A DNA stretch of 64,000 nucleotides from Actinomycetes bacterium. GTDB lineage: Bacteria > Actinomycetota > Acidimicrobiia > Acidimicrobiales > Palsa-688. Every line of letters begins with the position of its first letter. Position 1 is the stretch's first letter. This document shows, one piece after another, positions 47,359 to 55,595 of the stretch. The position numbers and the translations under genes are program-made. The DNA lies in NCBI GenBank assembly GCA_021828475.1, contig JAJZIY010000007.1, positions 30,871 through 94,870 on the forward strand. Reading direction: 5' to 3'. The notes under the pieces were generated by a model, which did not search any database, had not been told where the DNA came from, and saw only the letters and a list, made by a program, of their open reading frames with translations.

Positions 47359-48906
47359 TCAATTCGCCGGGCCGAGCGCCTGCGCAAGAGCGGCAAGGAG
47401 CCCGTCGAGGGTGTGCTCGCCCGCCTGCGCCGCCACCGCCAGCCCCGCTCCTGCGGCGGCCCGGGCCGTCGTCGGGCCGATGCACGCAACGAGCTCGGGC
47501 ACCGGCGCGCCGCAGGCAGCGGCCTGGCGGACGTAACTGCGCACGGCCGTGGGTGACGCGAACAGGATGGCGTCCGCCCGGCCGGCGCTGGCCAGGACGT
47601 CTCGGGCCAGATCGACCTCCACCGTCCGGTAGGCGTCCACCGCCTCGACGGTCCAGCCTCTGGCCGCAAGGCCCTCCCGCAGCCGCGGCCGGGCCCCGGT
47701 GGCCTGGGGCAGGAGCACCAGGGGCCGGTCGGGCCCCGCAGCGGTCCAGGGTGGTCCCTCGAAGCTCGGGAAGCACTCGACGAGGCCCTCGGCGCTGTGG
47801 TCGTCCGGTACGAGGTCGGCGACGACGCCCCGGTCGGCGAGGGCAGCGGCCGTAGCCGGGCCGACGGCCGCCACTGCGGTCCCCCCGAGCCAGCGCACGT
47901 CCGGCAGCACGGCGAAGAAGCGTTCCACCGCATTGGCGGAGGCGAACACGACCCAGGCGTACCCGGGTGCCCCCCGGCCGGCGGCGCCAGGGCGCGGGCG
48001 CAGGGTGGCGACGGCTGCCTCGAGGGCGCGGCCGCCGTCCGGCGGCGCCACCTGCTCGATGGCCGCCACTTCCATGGGCCGGGCACCCATCTCCCGCAGG
48101 CGCGAGGCCATCTCGTTGCTCTGGTGCCTGGCCCGGGTCACGACGACCGTGCGACCGGCCAGGGGCCCGGAGCGGTACCACGACAGCTCGAGAGCCGCCA
48201 CCTCGCCGATCACCAAGGTGACAGGAGGCTCGACAGGGACTGAGCCGAGCTGGCCGAGGGTGGTGCGGGCGTGGACCTGGTACGGCTCGGTGCCCCACTG
48301 CACGGCCATGACGGGTGTGGACGCCGGCATCCCGCCGGCCATCAGGCGCTGCGCAATACGTGCGCGGTGGGCGGCGCCCATGAGCACGACGATGGTCCCG
48401 CCCGTGGCGGCCAGCGCCTCCCAGTCTGTCCCGCCCTCGGCCCTGGTCCTCTCCACGGAGCGGGTGTGGCCGGCGGCCACGGTGAAGGAGGTGACCATCC
48501 CCCGGTGGGTCACCGGCACTCCGGCATAGGCTGGCGCCGCAACGGCCGAGGTGACCCCTGGTACCACCTCGTAGGCGATCCCGGCCGCCTCCAGCGCCAG
48601 GGCCTCCTCGCCTCCGCGCCCGAAGACGAAGGGGTCGCCCCCTTTGAGCCGGACGACCCGCCGGCCGGCTCGCGCCCGCTGCACCAGAAGCTCGTTGATG
48701 GCTTCCTGGTCCCCGCGGTCGTCGGGCTGCTTGCCTACGTCGACCCGCTCGGCTCCGGGCGGGGCCAGGCCGAGCAGGCTGGGGTCGCTCAGGCGGTCGT
48801 GGACGACCACGTCGGCCCGGGCCAGCAGCTCGGCACCCCTGACCGTGAGCAGGCCGGGGTCGCCCGGCCCCGCACCCACCAGCGCAACACGGCCGGGGCC
48901 GGTCAC
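47359..48906 (-). CDS. Fused uroporphyrinogen-III C-methyltransferase and uroporphyrinogen-III synthase
   Basis: A 515-residue fusion. Residues 1-245 are CobA/SUMT: VALVGAGPGDPGLLTVRG, VVVHDRLSDPSLLGLAPPGA, VVRLKGGDPFVFGRGGEEA and VPGVTSAVAAPAYAGVPVTH. Residues from about 250 are HemD: TVVVTRARHQSNEMASRLRE, VVFASANAVERFFAVL and ILFASPTAVRSYVRQA. HemD closes the tetrapyrrole ring; CobA methylates uroporphyrinogen III towards precorrin-2, the branch to sirohaem and cobalamin. Last gene of the rex operon; the start overlaps the hemC stop by four bases. Confidence 0.95.
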   Translation of the reverse strand: MTGPGRVALVGAGPGDPGLLTVRGAELLARADVVVHDRLSDPSLLGLAPPGAERVDVGKQPDDRGDQEAINELLVQRARAGRRVVRLKGGDPFVFGRGGEEALALEAAGIAYEVVPGVTSAVAAPAYAGVPVTHRGMVTSFTVAAGHTRSVERTRAEGGTDWEALAATGGTIVVLMGAAHRARIAQRLMAGGMPASTPVMAVQWGTEPYQVHARTTLGQLGSVPVEPPVTLVIGEVAALELSWYRSGPLAGRTVVVTRARHQSNEMASRLREMGARPMEVAAIEQVAPPDGGRALEAAVATLRPRPGAAGRGAPGYAWVVFASANAVERFFAVLPDVRWLGGTAVAAVGPATAAALADRGVVADLVPDDHSAEGLVECFPSFEGPPWTAAGPDRPLVLLPQATGARPRLREGLAARGWTVEAVDAYRTVEVDLARDVLASAGRADAILFASPTAVRSYVRQAAACGAPVPELVACIGPTTARAAAGAGLAVAAQAGEHTLDGLLAALAQALGPAN

Positions 48907-49817
48907 CGGGTGCCACCCCGCATGACGTCGAGCAGCCGGCGCCCCCCGCCTCCGAGCACCGCCAGCGCTACCTCCCGCCCGAGGTCGGCTGCCGCCGCGA
49001 CCGGGCCCACTGCGCTACGCCGGACCACCGTCGTGCCGTCAGGGCTGGCCAGGAGGCCGCTCATGGTGAGCACCCCGCCGGCCGTGGCGGTGGCAGAACC
49101 GGCCACGGGCAGGTCGCAGGCCCCCCCGATGGTGGCCAGGAAGCTCCGCTCGGCTGTGACGGTGGTACGGGCGCCCGGGTCGTCCACCGAGCGCAGCAGG
49201 GCCAGGACGGCCTCGTCGCTCCCGCTGCACTCGACGGCGATGGCGCCCTGGCCGACCTGAGGGAGCATGACGTCCTCGGCCAGCACCTCGCTGGGCTCGG
49301 GGTGCAGGTCGAGGCGCTGCAGGGCAGCCATGGCCACCACGATTGCACCTCCGGCCGGCGCCCGGCCGAGCCGGGTGGCGATGTTGCCGCGCAGGCTCTG
49401 GAACTGCAGGTCGGGCCGCAGGGCGGCCAGCTGGGCCCGGCGTCGCTGGCTGCCGGTGGCCACGGTGGCGCCCGGCAGCAGGTCGGACAGCCGGGCGCCC
49501 ACCAGCACGTCGCGGCGGTCGGCACGTTCGGGGAGGGCGGCCAGTACGAGGCCCGGCGTAGTGACCGGCTGGAGGTCCTTGGCCGAGTGGACGGCGGCGT
49601 CAGCCCGGCCGTCGAGGACGGCAGCCTGTACCTCGGCCACGAACACGCCCCGTCCGCCCATCTCCCACACGGGCACGTCCGTACGCCGGTCGCCAGAGGT
49701 GGTGACCGTCACCAGTTGGATCTCCCACCTCGGATCGGCCGAGCGGATGATGCCGGCGACGCGGCGTGCCTGCCAGAGGGCGAGCTCGCTCGACCGCGTG
49801 GCCAGCCGGAGGCGCAC
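48903..49817 (-). CDS. hemC: Hydroxymethylbilane synthase
   Basis: Polymerises four porphobilinogens. The 304 residues show the start LRLATRSSELALWQARRVAG, the catalytic Asp region VHSAKDLQPV, RRAQLAALRPDLQFQSLRGN, and the cofactor-attachment cysteine in IGGACDLPVAGSAT. Length is normal. The GTG start overlaps the TAG stop of hemA by one base. Confidence 0.96.
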   Translation of the reverse strand: MRLRLATRSSELALWQARRVAGIIRSADPRWEIQLVTVTTSGDRRTDVPVWEMGGRGVFVAEVQAAVLDGRADAAVHSAKDLQPVTTPGLVLAALPERADRRDVLVGARLSDLLPGATVATGSQRRRAQLAALRPDLQFQSLRGNIATRLGRAPAGGAIVVAMAALQRLDLHPEPSEVLAEDVMLPQVGQGAIAVECSGSDEAVLALLRSVDDPGARTTVTAERSFLATIGGACDLPVAGSATATAGGVLTMSGLLASPDGTTVVRRSAVGPVAAAADLGREVALAVLGGGGRRLLDVMRGGTR

Positions 49818-51082
49818 TAAGGCTCGATGCGGAACAGCTCCCGCAGGGCCTCGGCCAGCACTTCTCCCTTGGAGGTGCCTGCCGCCGCCTTGAGGTTGAC
49901 GGTGGGCTCGTGCAGGAGCTTGGCGACCAGACGGCGCGCCATGGAGTCGACGGCCTCGTAGGCCTCGTCGTCCAGCCCGAGCCGCTGGGCGAGACGGTCC
50001 ATCTCCGCTCGCCTCACCTGCTCGGAGCGCTCGTGGAGGGCTGCGACCAGCGGAGCGACGGACCGCTCGGCCACAGTCGTGAGGTAGCGGTCCAGCTCCT
50101 CTGCCACGATGCGCTCGACGGCCGGCACCTCGGCGCGCCTCCCGTCCATACGCTCCGCCACGAACTTGGATATGCCGTCCATGTCGACCAGGGTCACGCC
50201 CGGCGCCCTCCCCACGACCGGGTCGATCTTGCGGGGCACCGCCAGGTCAACGAGCAGCAGCGGCCGGCCGCGGCGCTCAGCCAGTGAGCCGGTCAGGATC
50301 CCCGTGCTGAGCACGGCGTCGTCGCCGCCCGTGGCGCACAGCACGATGTCGGCGACCGTGACGGCCTCCGGCACCTCGGACCAGGCTATGGCCCGCGCCC
50401 CGATCTCTGTCGCCAGGTGCGCCGCCCGGGCCCGGGTCCGGTTGGCGACCGTGACCGTGCCCGGGCCACAGGCGCTCGCAAGGGCGCGGGCTGCGACCTC
50501 GCCCACCTCGCCGGTGCCCAGGACGAGAGCCTGCCTGCCCGCCAGGCCCCCGAGGGCGTCGGCAGCCATCTCGACTGCTGCGTGCGACAGGGAGGTGGTG
50601 CCCCGGGAGATGCTCGTCTCGGTGCGGGCCCGCTTGCCCACGACCAGGGCGTGGCGGAAAGCCGTGCCGAGCACCGGGCCCACCGTCGCCTCGCGGCGCG
50701 CCGTCTCGGCTGCATAGCGCACCTGTCCCAGGATCTCCGGTTCGCCCAACGAGGCCGAGTCCAGCCCGGCGGACACGTGGAAGAGGTGGTTGACGGCCGC
50801 GTCGTCGAAGTAGCTGTAGACGTAGTCGGAGAAGTCCTCGGGGGGCTTGCCGCTCCAGGCGGCCAGGAAGTCCCTGATGTCGCCCATCGCCCCGTGGAAG
50901 CGGCTGACGACGGCGTATATCTCCGTGCGCATGCAGGTCGAAAGCAGCACGACTTCCTGCAGGTGGGAGCGGGCCGACAGGTCGGCGAGCGCCTTGGGGA
51001 CCTCGCCGGCGGCGATGATGAGGGGCTCGAGCGCCTCCAGGGGGAGCGTACGGTGGTTTACCCCGACTATTGCGACAGACAC
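49817..51082 (-). CDS. hemA: Glutamyl-tRNA reductase
   Basis: First step of the C5 haem pathway: reduces glutamyl-tRNA to glutamate-1-semialdehyde for HemL. The 421 residues show the start VSVAIVGVNHRTLPLEALE, catalytic cysteine in VLLSTCMRTEIYAVV, HLFHVSAGLDSASLGEPEIL, the NADPH fold ALVLGTGEVGEVAARALAS and VDLAVPRKIDP. GTG 51082 starts the protein and overlaps the end of sirC by 16 bases, so the frame open further upstream is rejected. Confidence 0.96.
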   Translation of the reverse strand: MSVAIVGVNHRTLPLEALEPLIIAAGEVPKALADLSARSHLQEVVLLSTCMRTEIYAVVSRFHGAMGDIRDFLAAWSGKPPEDFSDYVYSYFDDAAVNHLFHVSAGLDSASLGEPEILGQVRYAAETARREATVGPVLGTAFRHALVVGKRARTETSISRGTTSLSHAAVEMAADALGGLAGRQALVLGTGEVGEVAARALASACGPGTVTVANRTRARAAHLATEIGARAIAWSEVPEAVTVADIVLCATGGDDAVLSTGILTGSLAERRGRPLLLVDLAVPRKIDPVVGRAPGVTLVDMDGISKFVAERMDGRRAEVPAVERIVAEELDRYLTTVAERSVAPLVAALHERSEQVRRAEMDRLAQRLGLDDEAYEAVDSMARRLVAKLLHEPTVNLKAAAGTSKGEVLAEALRELFRIEP

Positions 51083-51696
51083 GCCTCCAGGCGCTCCTTT
51101 GCTTCTGTTCGCCGTCCTTGCCTGATCAGGTCGAGCATGTCCCAACTGGCAACGGGACGCCAGTCGACGTCCTCTGTGCTTCGACCCTGGGCCTTGAGTC
51201 TGGCCCGTGCCTCGGCCAACAGTCGGGCCAGTTCGCCGAGCTCGGGGCCCATCTCCGCCTCGACGTGCGCTTTGAGGAACGAGGCCAGCGCCGGGCTGTA
51301 CCCCGAGGTGCTCACGGCGACGGCCACGGGCCCCTGCCTTGCCACGGCCGGCAGTATGAAAGAGCAGCGGTCCGGGTCGTCGGCGGCGTTTACCCACACC
51401 CTGGCGGCTTCGCCGTCGTCGTAGACAGCCTGGTTGGTGGCAGCGTCGCCGCTGGCAGCCACGGCCAGCCAGTAGCCGGCCACCTCGCCGCGGCGGTAGT
51501 GACGCTCCTCGACCGACGCAAGGCCGGTGAGCTCCCGCATAGCGGGCATGACCTCGCTGGCGACCACGTGCACGAGCGCCCCCGCCTCCGCCAGCCCGGC
51601 CGCCTTACGGGCGGCGACCTGGCCGCCACCGACGACGAGGCACGCCTTGCCATCGGGCAGCAGCGTGACGGGGTAGGCCTCCCGGTCGACGGGCAT
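51067..51696 (-). CDS. sirC: Precorrin-2 dehydrogenase / sirohydrochlorin ferrochelatase-type protein
   Basis: A 209-residue NAD-binding protein. It has YPVTLLPDGKACLVVGGGQV at the start (Rossmann glycines), ARKAAGLAEAGALVHVVAS, and CSFILPAVARQGPVAVAVST followed by GYSPALASFLKAHVE. This is the CysG-N/Met8-like fold that oxidises precorrin-2 to sirohydrochlorin. With the CobA half of the fusion it gives a route to sirohaem. ATG 51696 lies five bases past the rex stop. Confidence 0.92.
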   Translation of the reverse strand: MPVDREAYPVTLLPDGKACLVVGGGQVAARKAAGLAEAGALVHVVASEVMPAMRELTGLASVEERHYRRGEVAGYWLAVAASGDAATNQAVYDDGEAARVWVNAADDPDRCSFILPAVARQGPVAVAVSTSGYSPALASFLKAHVEAEMGPELGELARLLAEARARLKAQGRSTEDVDWRPVASWDMLDLIRQGRRTEAKERLEACLSQ

Positions 51697-51700
51697 GGCG

Positions 51701-52429
51701 TCAGCCCCTTCCCGCCACGACGGCTCGGCGCCGTCCGCGCCGCCCGGGCCCCGGCACGCCCGGACGCTGGTAGTAGCTGAGGATCTGCAGCTCGACGGCC
51801 AGGTCGACCTTGCGGACACAGACGTCGGGGCCGACGTTGAGCACGGCCGGGGCGAAGGTGAGGAGCGAAGTCACGCCCGCCTCCACCAGGCGGTCCGTGA
51901 CCTCCTGGGCCACGGCCCCCGGCGTGGCGACGAGCGCCATGGTGATGCCCTCGTCCCTGACCACCTGCTCGAGTGAGGACATGGGGTGCACCAGGGCGCT
52001 TCCCAGGCTGGTGCCAACCTTGGCCGGGTCGTTGTCGAAGGCAGCGACCACGTTGAAGCCGCGCTCGGCGAAGCCGCGGTAGTGGCCGAGCGCCTGGCCC
52101 AGGTTGCCGGCGCCGACCAGTGCCACCTTGTACTCGCGGGTGAGGCCTAGCTGGCGGTTGACGTGGTGGCGCAGCACGTCGATGTCGTAGCCGACCCCCC
52201 GGGTGCCGTAGCTGCCGAGGAAGGACAGGTCCTTGCGGACCTGGGCGGCGTTGACGCCCGCCCGGGCCGCAAGCAGCTCCGAGGAGATCGTCACCGCTCC
52301 CTCGTCACCTGCCTCGGTGAGGGCCCGCAGGTAGACGGGCAGGCGCTTGACCGTCGCGCCCGGGATACGGTCGCCCTCGGGTGCCGGTGCTAGGGCGCCG
52401 TCCGGGGCTGGTCCAAGCGCGGCAGGCAT
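51701..52429 (-). CDS. rex: Redox-sensing transcriptional repressor Rex
   Basis: A 242-residue repressor that senses the NADH/NAD+ ratio. The winged-helix domain reads TVKRLPVYLRALTEAGDEGA with AARAGVNAAQVRKDLSFLG and YGTRGVGYDIDVL. The Rossmann domain has VALVGAGNLGQALGHYRGFA and FDNDPAKVG. The C-terminal helix for domain swapping is present (LSYYQRPGV). ATG 52429 is favoured because TACCAT (52442-52437) lies seven bases upstream; GTG 52435 is possible. It heads rex-sirC-hemA-hemC-cobA/hemD. I found no TTGTGA-N6-TTCACAA-like Rex site here or before cydA. Confidence 0.93.
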   Translation of the reverse strand: MPAALGPAPDGALAPAPEGDRIPGATVKRLPVYLRALTEAGDEGAVTISSELLAARAGVNAAQVRKDLSFLGSYGTRGVGYDIDVLRHHVNRQLGLTREYKVALVGAGNLGQALGHYRGFAERGFNVVAAFDNDPAKVGTSLGSALVHPMSSLEQVVRDEGITMALVATPGAVAQEVTDRLVEAGVTSLLTFAPAVLNVGPDVCVRKVDLAVELQILSYYQRPGVPGPGRRGRRRAVVAGRG

Positions 52430-52452
52430 CGCCACAATGGTATGCCTAGGTC

Positions 52453-53094
52453 ATGGAACAACCGCCCAACCCCTCGCAGCCGGTAGGAGATCCGCTGCCC
52501 GGAGCGCCCGGCGCCGAGCAGGTAGGGCAAGGTACCGGCGTGACAGGACCGCCGGCAACCGGTCCCGCAACCGGTCCCGCAACCGGGCCCGCCACGACCG
52601 GGCCCGCCACGACCGGGCCGGACGCCGGCGCGGATTTCGTTCGGCGCCAGCGCATCGCCCTGATCGCTCACGACAACCGCAAGACCGACCTGCTCGAATG
52701 GGCCAGGTACAACCGCCTGTCGTTGCTCAGGCACGAACTGCTGGCGACGGGTACGACAGGCCGGCTCATAGCCCAGGACCTGGGGCTGGAGGTCAGCCGG
52801 GTCGAGAGCGGGCCTCTCGGAGGGGACCTGCAGATCGGGGCGATGATCGCAGAGGGCCGCATAGACATGCTCGTCTTCTTCTGGGACCCGCTGGAGCCAC
52901 AGCCTCATGACCCCGATGTGAAAGCCCTGCTGAGAGTGGCTGTGGTCTGGAACATCCCCATCGCCTGCAACCGGGCGACGGCCGACTTCCTGATCTCGTC
53001 GCCCCTGATGCGCCAGCCGTACGAGCGGGCGACGCGCCACTACGGGGCGGCCATGAAGCCCGCTTCGCGCTCTCCGCTCGACCTGCCGACCTGA
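52453..53094 (+). CDS. mgsA: Methylglyoxal synthase
   Basis: Converts dihydroxyacetone phosphate to methylglyoxal, a phosphate-releasing bypass of lower glycolysis. From about residue 65 the 213-residue protein matches the family: [20 protein letters not shown] (catalytic His/Asp), [29 protein letters not shown] with the catalytic Asp, and [20 protein letters not shown]. The first 60 residues are a low-complexity extension with repeats of the type ATGPATGP and [10 protein letters not shown], absent from typical homologues of 130-150 residues. It is divergent from rex. Confidence 0.9.
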   Translation: MEQPPNPSQPVGDPLPGAPGAEQVGQGTGVTGPPATGPATGPATGPATTGPATTGPDAGADFVRRQRIALIAHDNRKTDLLEWARYNRLSLLRHELLATGTTGRLIAQDLGLEVSRVESGPLGGDLQIGAMIAEGRIDMLVFFWDPLEPQPHDPDVKALLRVAVVWNIPIACNRATADFLISSPLMRQPYERATRHYGAAMKPASRSPLDLPT

Positions 53095-53282
53095 GCCGTC
53101 GGCCTGAGCCGCCGACCTGAGCCGCAGGCGGTCCGGCCGCCGGGTGCCCGCCGGCGCTAGCCGCCAGGACGACCGCCCACCCCGGCTGGCCCAGTGCCCG
53201 CACAGGGGACGTCGCCTGCCTCATGGGGCCGCGGGCAGAGCGGGCCGTTTTGACCTACCCTCGTAAGTGGAGAAGGGTGAAC

Positions 53283-53486
53283 ATGGGCAAGCTCGATGAC
53301 GCCCGGTCCCGGTCGCGCTATGTCACCGTTTCGGAGGTGGCCGACCAGCTCCGGGTTTCCAACATGACGGTGTACCGCCTCGTCCAGGCCGGCCAACTGC
53401 CCGCCGTGCGTGTCGGCCGCTCCTACCGCATCCGCGAGGAGGACGTCGACCGCTACCTCGCCGGGCAGTACACGGTGGCGGGCTGA
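53283..53486 (+). CDS. Small MerR/excisionase-type helix-turn-helix protein
   Basis: A 67-residue protein consisting almost wholly of a winged HTH (HTH_17): YVTVSEVADQLRVSNMTVYR, LVQAGQLPAVRVGRSYRIRE, EDVDRYLAG. The ATG has a GAGAAGGG ribosome site six bases upstream. TTGACC/TACCCT elements lie near 53250-53261, though they are adjacent rather than correctly spaced. A similar small HTH gene (Rv0500A) sits beside proC in Mycobacterium tuberculosis, and proC is 1.1 kb away here, so this is probably the chromosomal housekeeping version and not a phage excisionase. Confidence 0.85.
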   Translation: MGKLDDARSRSRYVTVSEVADQLRVSNMTVYRLVQAGQLPAVRVGRSYRIREEDVDRYLAGQYTVAG

Positions 53487-53581
53487 GCGCGCCTTCCACG
53501 GGCGGGGGGCCGGGCAGGCCTTCCGGCGCAGCCGGCGGGCAGGCCGTCGCGTGCCAGGGTGGCCCAGCCACGGCGGTCGCC

Positions 53582-54484
53582 GTCCTGAGCATCCTCACCG
53601 ACTACGGGCTCTCCGATGGTTTCGTGGGGGCCGTCCACAGCGTGCTCAGGCGCCGGGCGCCGGGCTGCCCCATCGTCGACCTCACCCACGGGGTACGGCG
53701 CCAGGACGTGCGTGCCGGGAGCCTCGCCCTCCTGCGCGCAGCGCCGTACCTGGCCGACGGGGTCGTGCTCGCCATAGTGGACCCCGGCGTGGGCACCGAC
53801 CGCCGCGGCGTCGCCGTCGCCCGCCTGACGGAGCCTCCCGGACCGCCCCGAGCCTGCTTCGTAGCTCCCGACAACGGTCTCGTGGTACCGGCGCTGGAAG
53901 CGCTCGGAGGCGACTGGCGGGTCGTCGTGCTCGACAACCCGCGCCTGCGCCTGGCCGCCCCCGGGCCCACTTTCGGCGGCAGGGACGTCTTCGCCCCGGC
54001 TGCAGCGCACCTGGCCACAGGTGGTCGGCTGGGGGACCTCGGCCCCGCACTGCCGTACGACCAGCTTGTCCGGCTGCCGCCACCCGCGCTGCGCTGGGGT
54101 GCCGACGGCGCATTGGAGTGCGAAGTCACCTGGGTCGACCAGTACGGCAACGTGCAGTTGGCGGCCACTGCCGGCACCCCGGAGGCGCGGAGCCTGCTCG
54201 CAGGCGGCCTGGTCCGGGTCACGGTCGGGCCCGCCCCCGCCGGCCGCTGCGGCCGCCACTCAGAGGACCGCCCGGTCAGCGGGCGACCCGAGGTTGGCTT
54301 CGTCGCCCGGCCCGTGCGGGCGTTCGCCGACCTGGCTCCCCGGGAGCTCGGCCTGATCGTCGACTCCTACGGGCACCTGGCCCTGTGCGTGAACGGCTCG
54401 AGCGCTGCGCGGGCGACCGGCCTCGAGGAGGCAGGCTCCGCCTTGCTCCGACCCGGCGCCGGCGCTGGCCGGGCTACTGCCTGA
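53582..54484 (+). CDS. SAM hydrolase/SAM-dependent halogenase family protein (DUF62), start codon unresolved
   Basis: The frame beginning near 53582 encodes the family N-terminus LSILTDYGLSDGFVGAVHSV, with the Asp-rich nucleoside site, then the conserved IVDLTHGVRRQDVRAGSLAL, LAIVDPGVGTDRRGVAVA and CFVAPDNGLVVPAL. A C-terminal beta domain follows (VTWVDQYGNVQLA). Family members hydrolyse SAM to adenosine and methionine (or halogenate it). No ATG, GTG or TTG is in frame between 53402 and the GTG at 53624, and starting at that GTG would delete the LTDYG active-site segment. Either a non-standard start (CTG 53585) is used, or a base is missing or added upstream. Confidence 0.75.
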   Translation, partial: VLSILTDYGLSDGFVGAVHSVLRRRAPGCPIVDLTHGVRRQDVRAGSLALLRAAPYLADGVVLAIVDPGVGTDRRGVAVARLTEPPGPPRACFVAPDNGLVVPALEALGGDWRVVVLDNPRLRLAAPGPTFGGRDVFAPAAAHLATGGRLGDLGPALPYDQLVRLPPPALRWGADGALECEVTWVDQYGNVQLAATAGTPEARSLLAGGLVRVTVGPAPAGRCGRHSEDRPVSGRPEVGFVARPVRAFADLAPRELGLIVDSYGHLALCVNGSSAARATGLEEAGSALLRPGAGAGRATA

Positions 54485-54528
54485 CGAGCGCGGTCGGCTG
54501 CCGACGTACTTCGCCGTGCACCGCGCCA

Positions 54529-54617
54529 GGGTGGTCAGGCCCGGGTGGTCAGGCCCGGCCTCCGCGCCGTGGCGATCGGCAGCCTCCCGTCGGGGGTGGC
54601 AGCCTCCCGTCGGGGGT
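54529..54617. repeat. Two short tandem duplications between convergent genes
   Basis: GGGTGGTCAGGCCC is repeated at 54529-54542 and 54543-54556. Then GGCAGCCTCCCGTCGGGGGT (20 bp) is repeated at 54578-54597 and 54598-54617. Both are exact. They fill the 141-bp gap between the SAM-hydrolase gene and proC. Confidence 0.9.
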
Positions 54618-54625
54618 GGACGTCT

Positions 54626-55447
54626 TCAGCCGCCGTGCGCCGCCAGCTCCCGGCTCCGTGCCGCAGAGGCAGCGACCGCCTCGATGAACGCCGACCTGGT
54701 GCCGGCCGCCTCCAGCCGGCGGAGGCCCTCGGCGGTGGTCCCTCCCGGCGAGGTGACGGCGGCCCGGAGGGCCTCCGGCGTCTGGCCGGACTCGCGCAGG
54801 AGGCGGGCGGACCCCAGCAGGGTCTGGGCCACCAGTTCTGCTGCGACGGCCCGGGGCAGGCCCATGAGCACTCCGGCCTCGGTCATGGCCTCGGCCACCA
54901 GGAAGACGTAGGCGGGGCCCGAGCCGGACAGGCCGGTCACGGCGTCCAGCTGGCTCTCCGGGACTTGTGCAACGGTGCCGACCGAGGCCAGGATGCCCGT
55001 CGCCCACTCGACGTCGTCCTTGCCGGCCCGCGTGCCGGGAGCAAGAGCCGTCGCCGCCGCACATACCAGCGCGGGAGTGTTGGGCATGGCCCGCAGCACC
55101 GCCGTGGAGGCGCCGCACCACTGCTCGAGCTCGGCGAGGCGTACCCCCGCAGCGATGGAGAGCACCCGGGCGGCACCGCCCTCGCCCAGGCGCCGGCACA
55201 CATCGGCGACGTCGTGAGGTTTGACTGCCACCAGGGCGCCCTCGGCCGGCGGTAGTTGGCCGGCGACGACCTGCAGCCCGGGGAACCGCGCCGCCAGGCC
55301 GCCCGGTGCCCCCAGCTGGTCCCGGCGCTCGGGGGAGACCTCGCTCACGACGACCTCGGCGGGGCTGGCCCAGCCCGCCGCCAGCACCCCTCCGACAAGG
55401 GCCTCGCCCATCTTGCCGCCGCCTACGACCAGCAGTTTGGTCACCAT
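54626..55447 (-). CDS. proC: Pyrroline-5-carboxylate reductase
   Basis: Last step of proline synthesis. The 273-residue protein has the NADPH fold LLVVGGGKMGEALVGGVLAA, LVAVKPHDVADV, VLRAMPNTPALVCAAATALA and the C-terminal signature GLSGSGPAYVFLVAEAMTEA, with VTSPGGTTAEGLRRLE near the end. The ATG has TAACGT six bases upstream on its strand (55459-55454), consistent with a leaderless transcript. Confidence 0.96.
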   Translation of the reverse strand: MVTKLLVVGGGKMGEALVGGVLAAGWASPAEVVVSEVSPERRDQLGAPGGLAARFPGLQVVAGQLPPAEGALVAVKPHDVADVCRRLGEGGAARVLSIAAGVRLAELEQWCGASTAVLRAMPNTPALVCAAATALAPGTRAGKDDVEWATGILASVGTVAQVPESQLDAVTGLSGSGPAYVFLVAEAMTEAGVLMGLPRAVAAELVAQTLLGSARLLRESGQTPEALRAAVTSPGGTTAEGLRRLEAAGTRSAFIEAVAASAARSRELAAHGG

Positions 55448-55523
55448 GCCGCCACGTTAGGGCGCCGCAGCCCGCGGGCCCGCCAGTTCGCACTTCCCCG
55501 AACGAAATGACGGGTGGTCCCAC

Positions 55524-55557
55524 GGGCCGCGACCAGACCAATGGTAGTCGCGGGCCC
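55524..55557 (-). terminator. GC-rich hairpin between the glycosyltransferase gene and proC
   Basis: GGGCCGCGAC (55524-55533) pairs with GTCGCGGGCCC (55547-55557) with one bulged base and a 13-base loop. It lies downstream of the glycosyltransferase gene and upstream of proC on the same strand. A T-tract is absent. It could end the first transcript. Confidence 0.4.
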
Positions 55558-55595
55558 TGTCCGCCAAGCCGGGCGGCGTGGGCCGAAGAGGTGGC

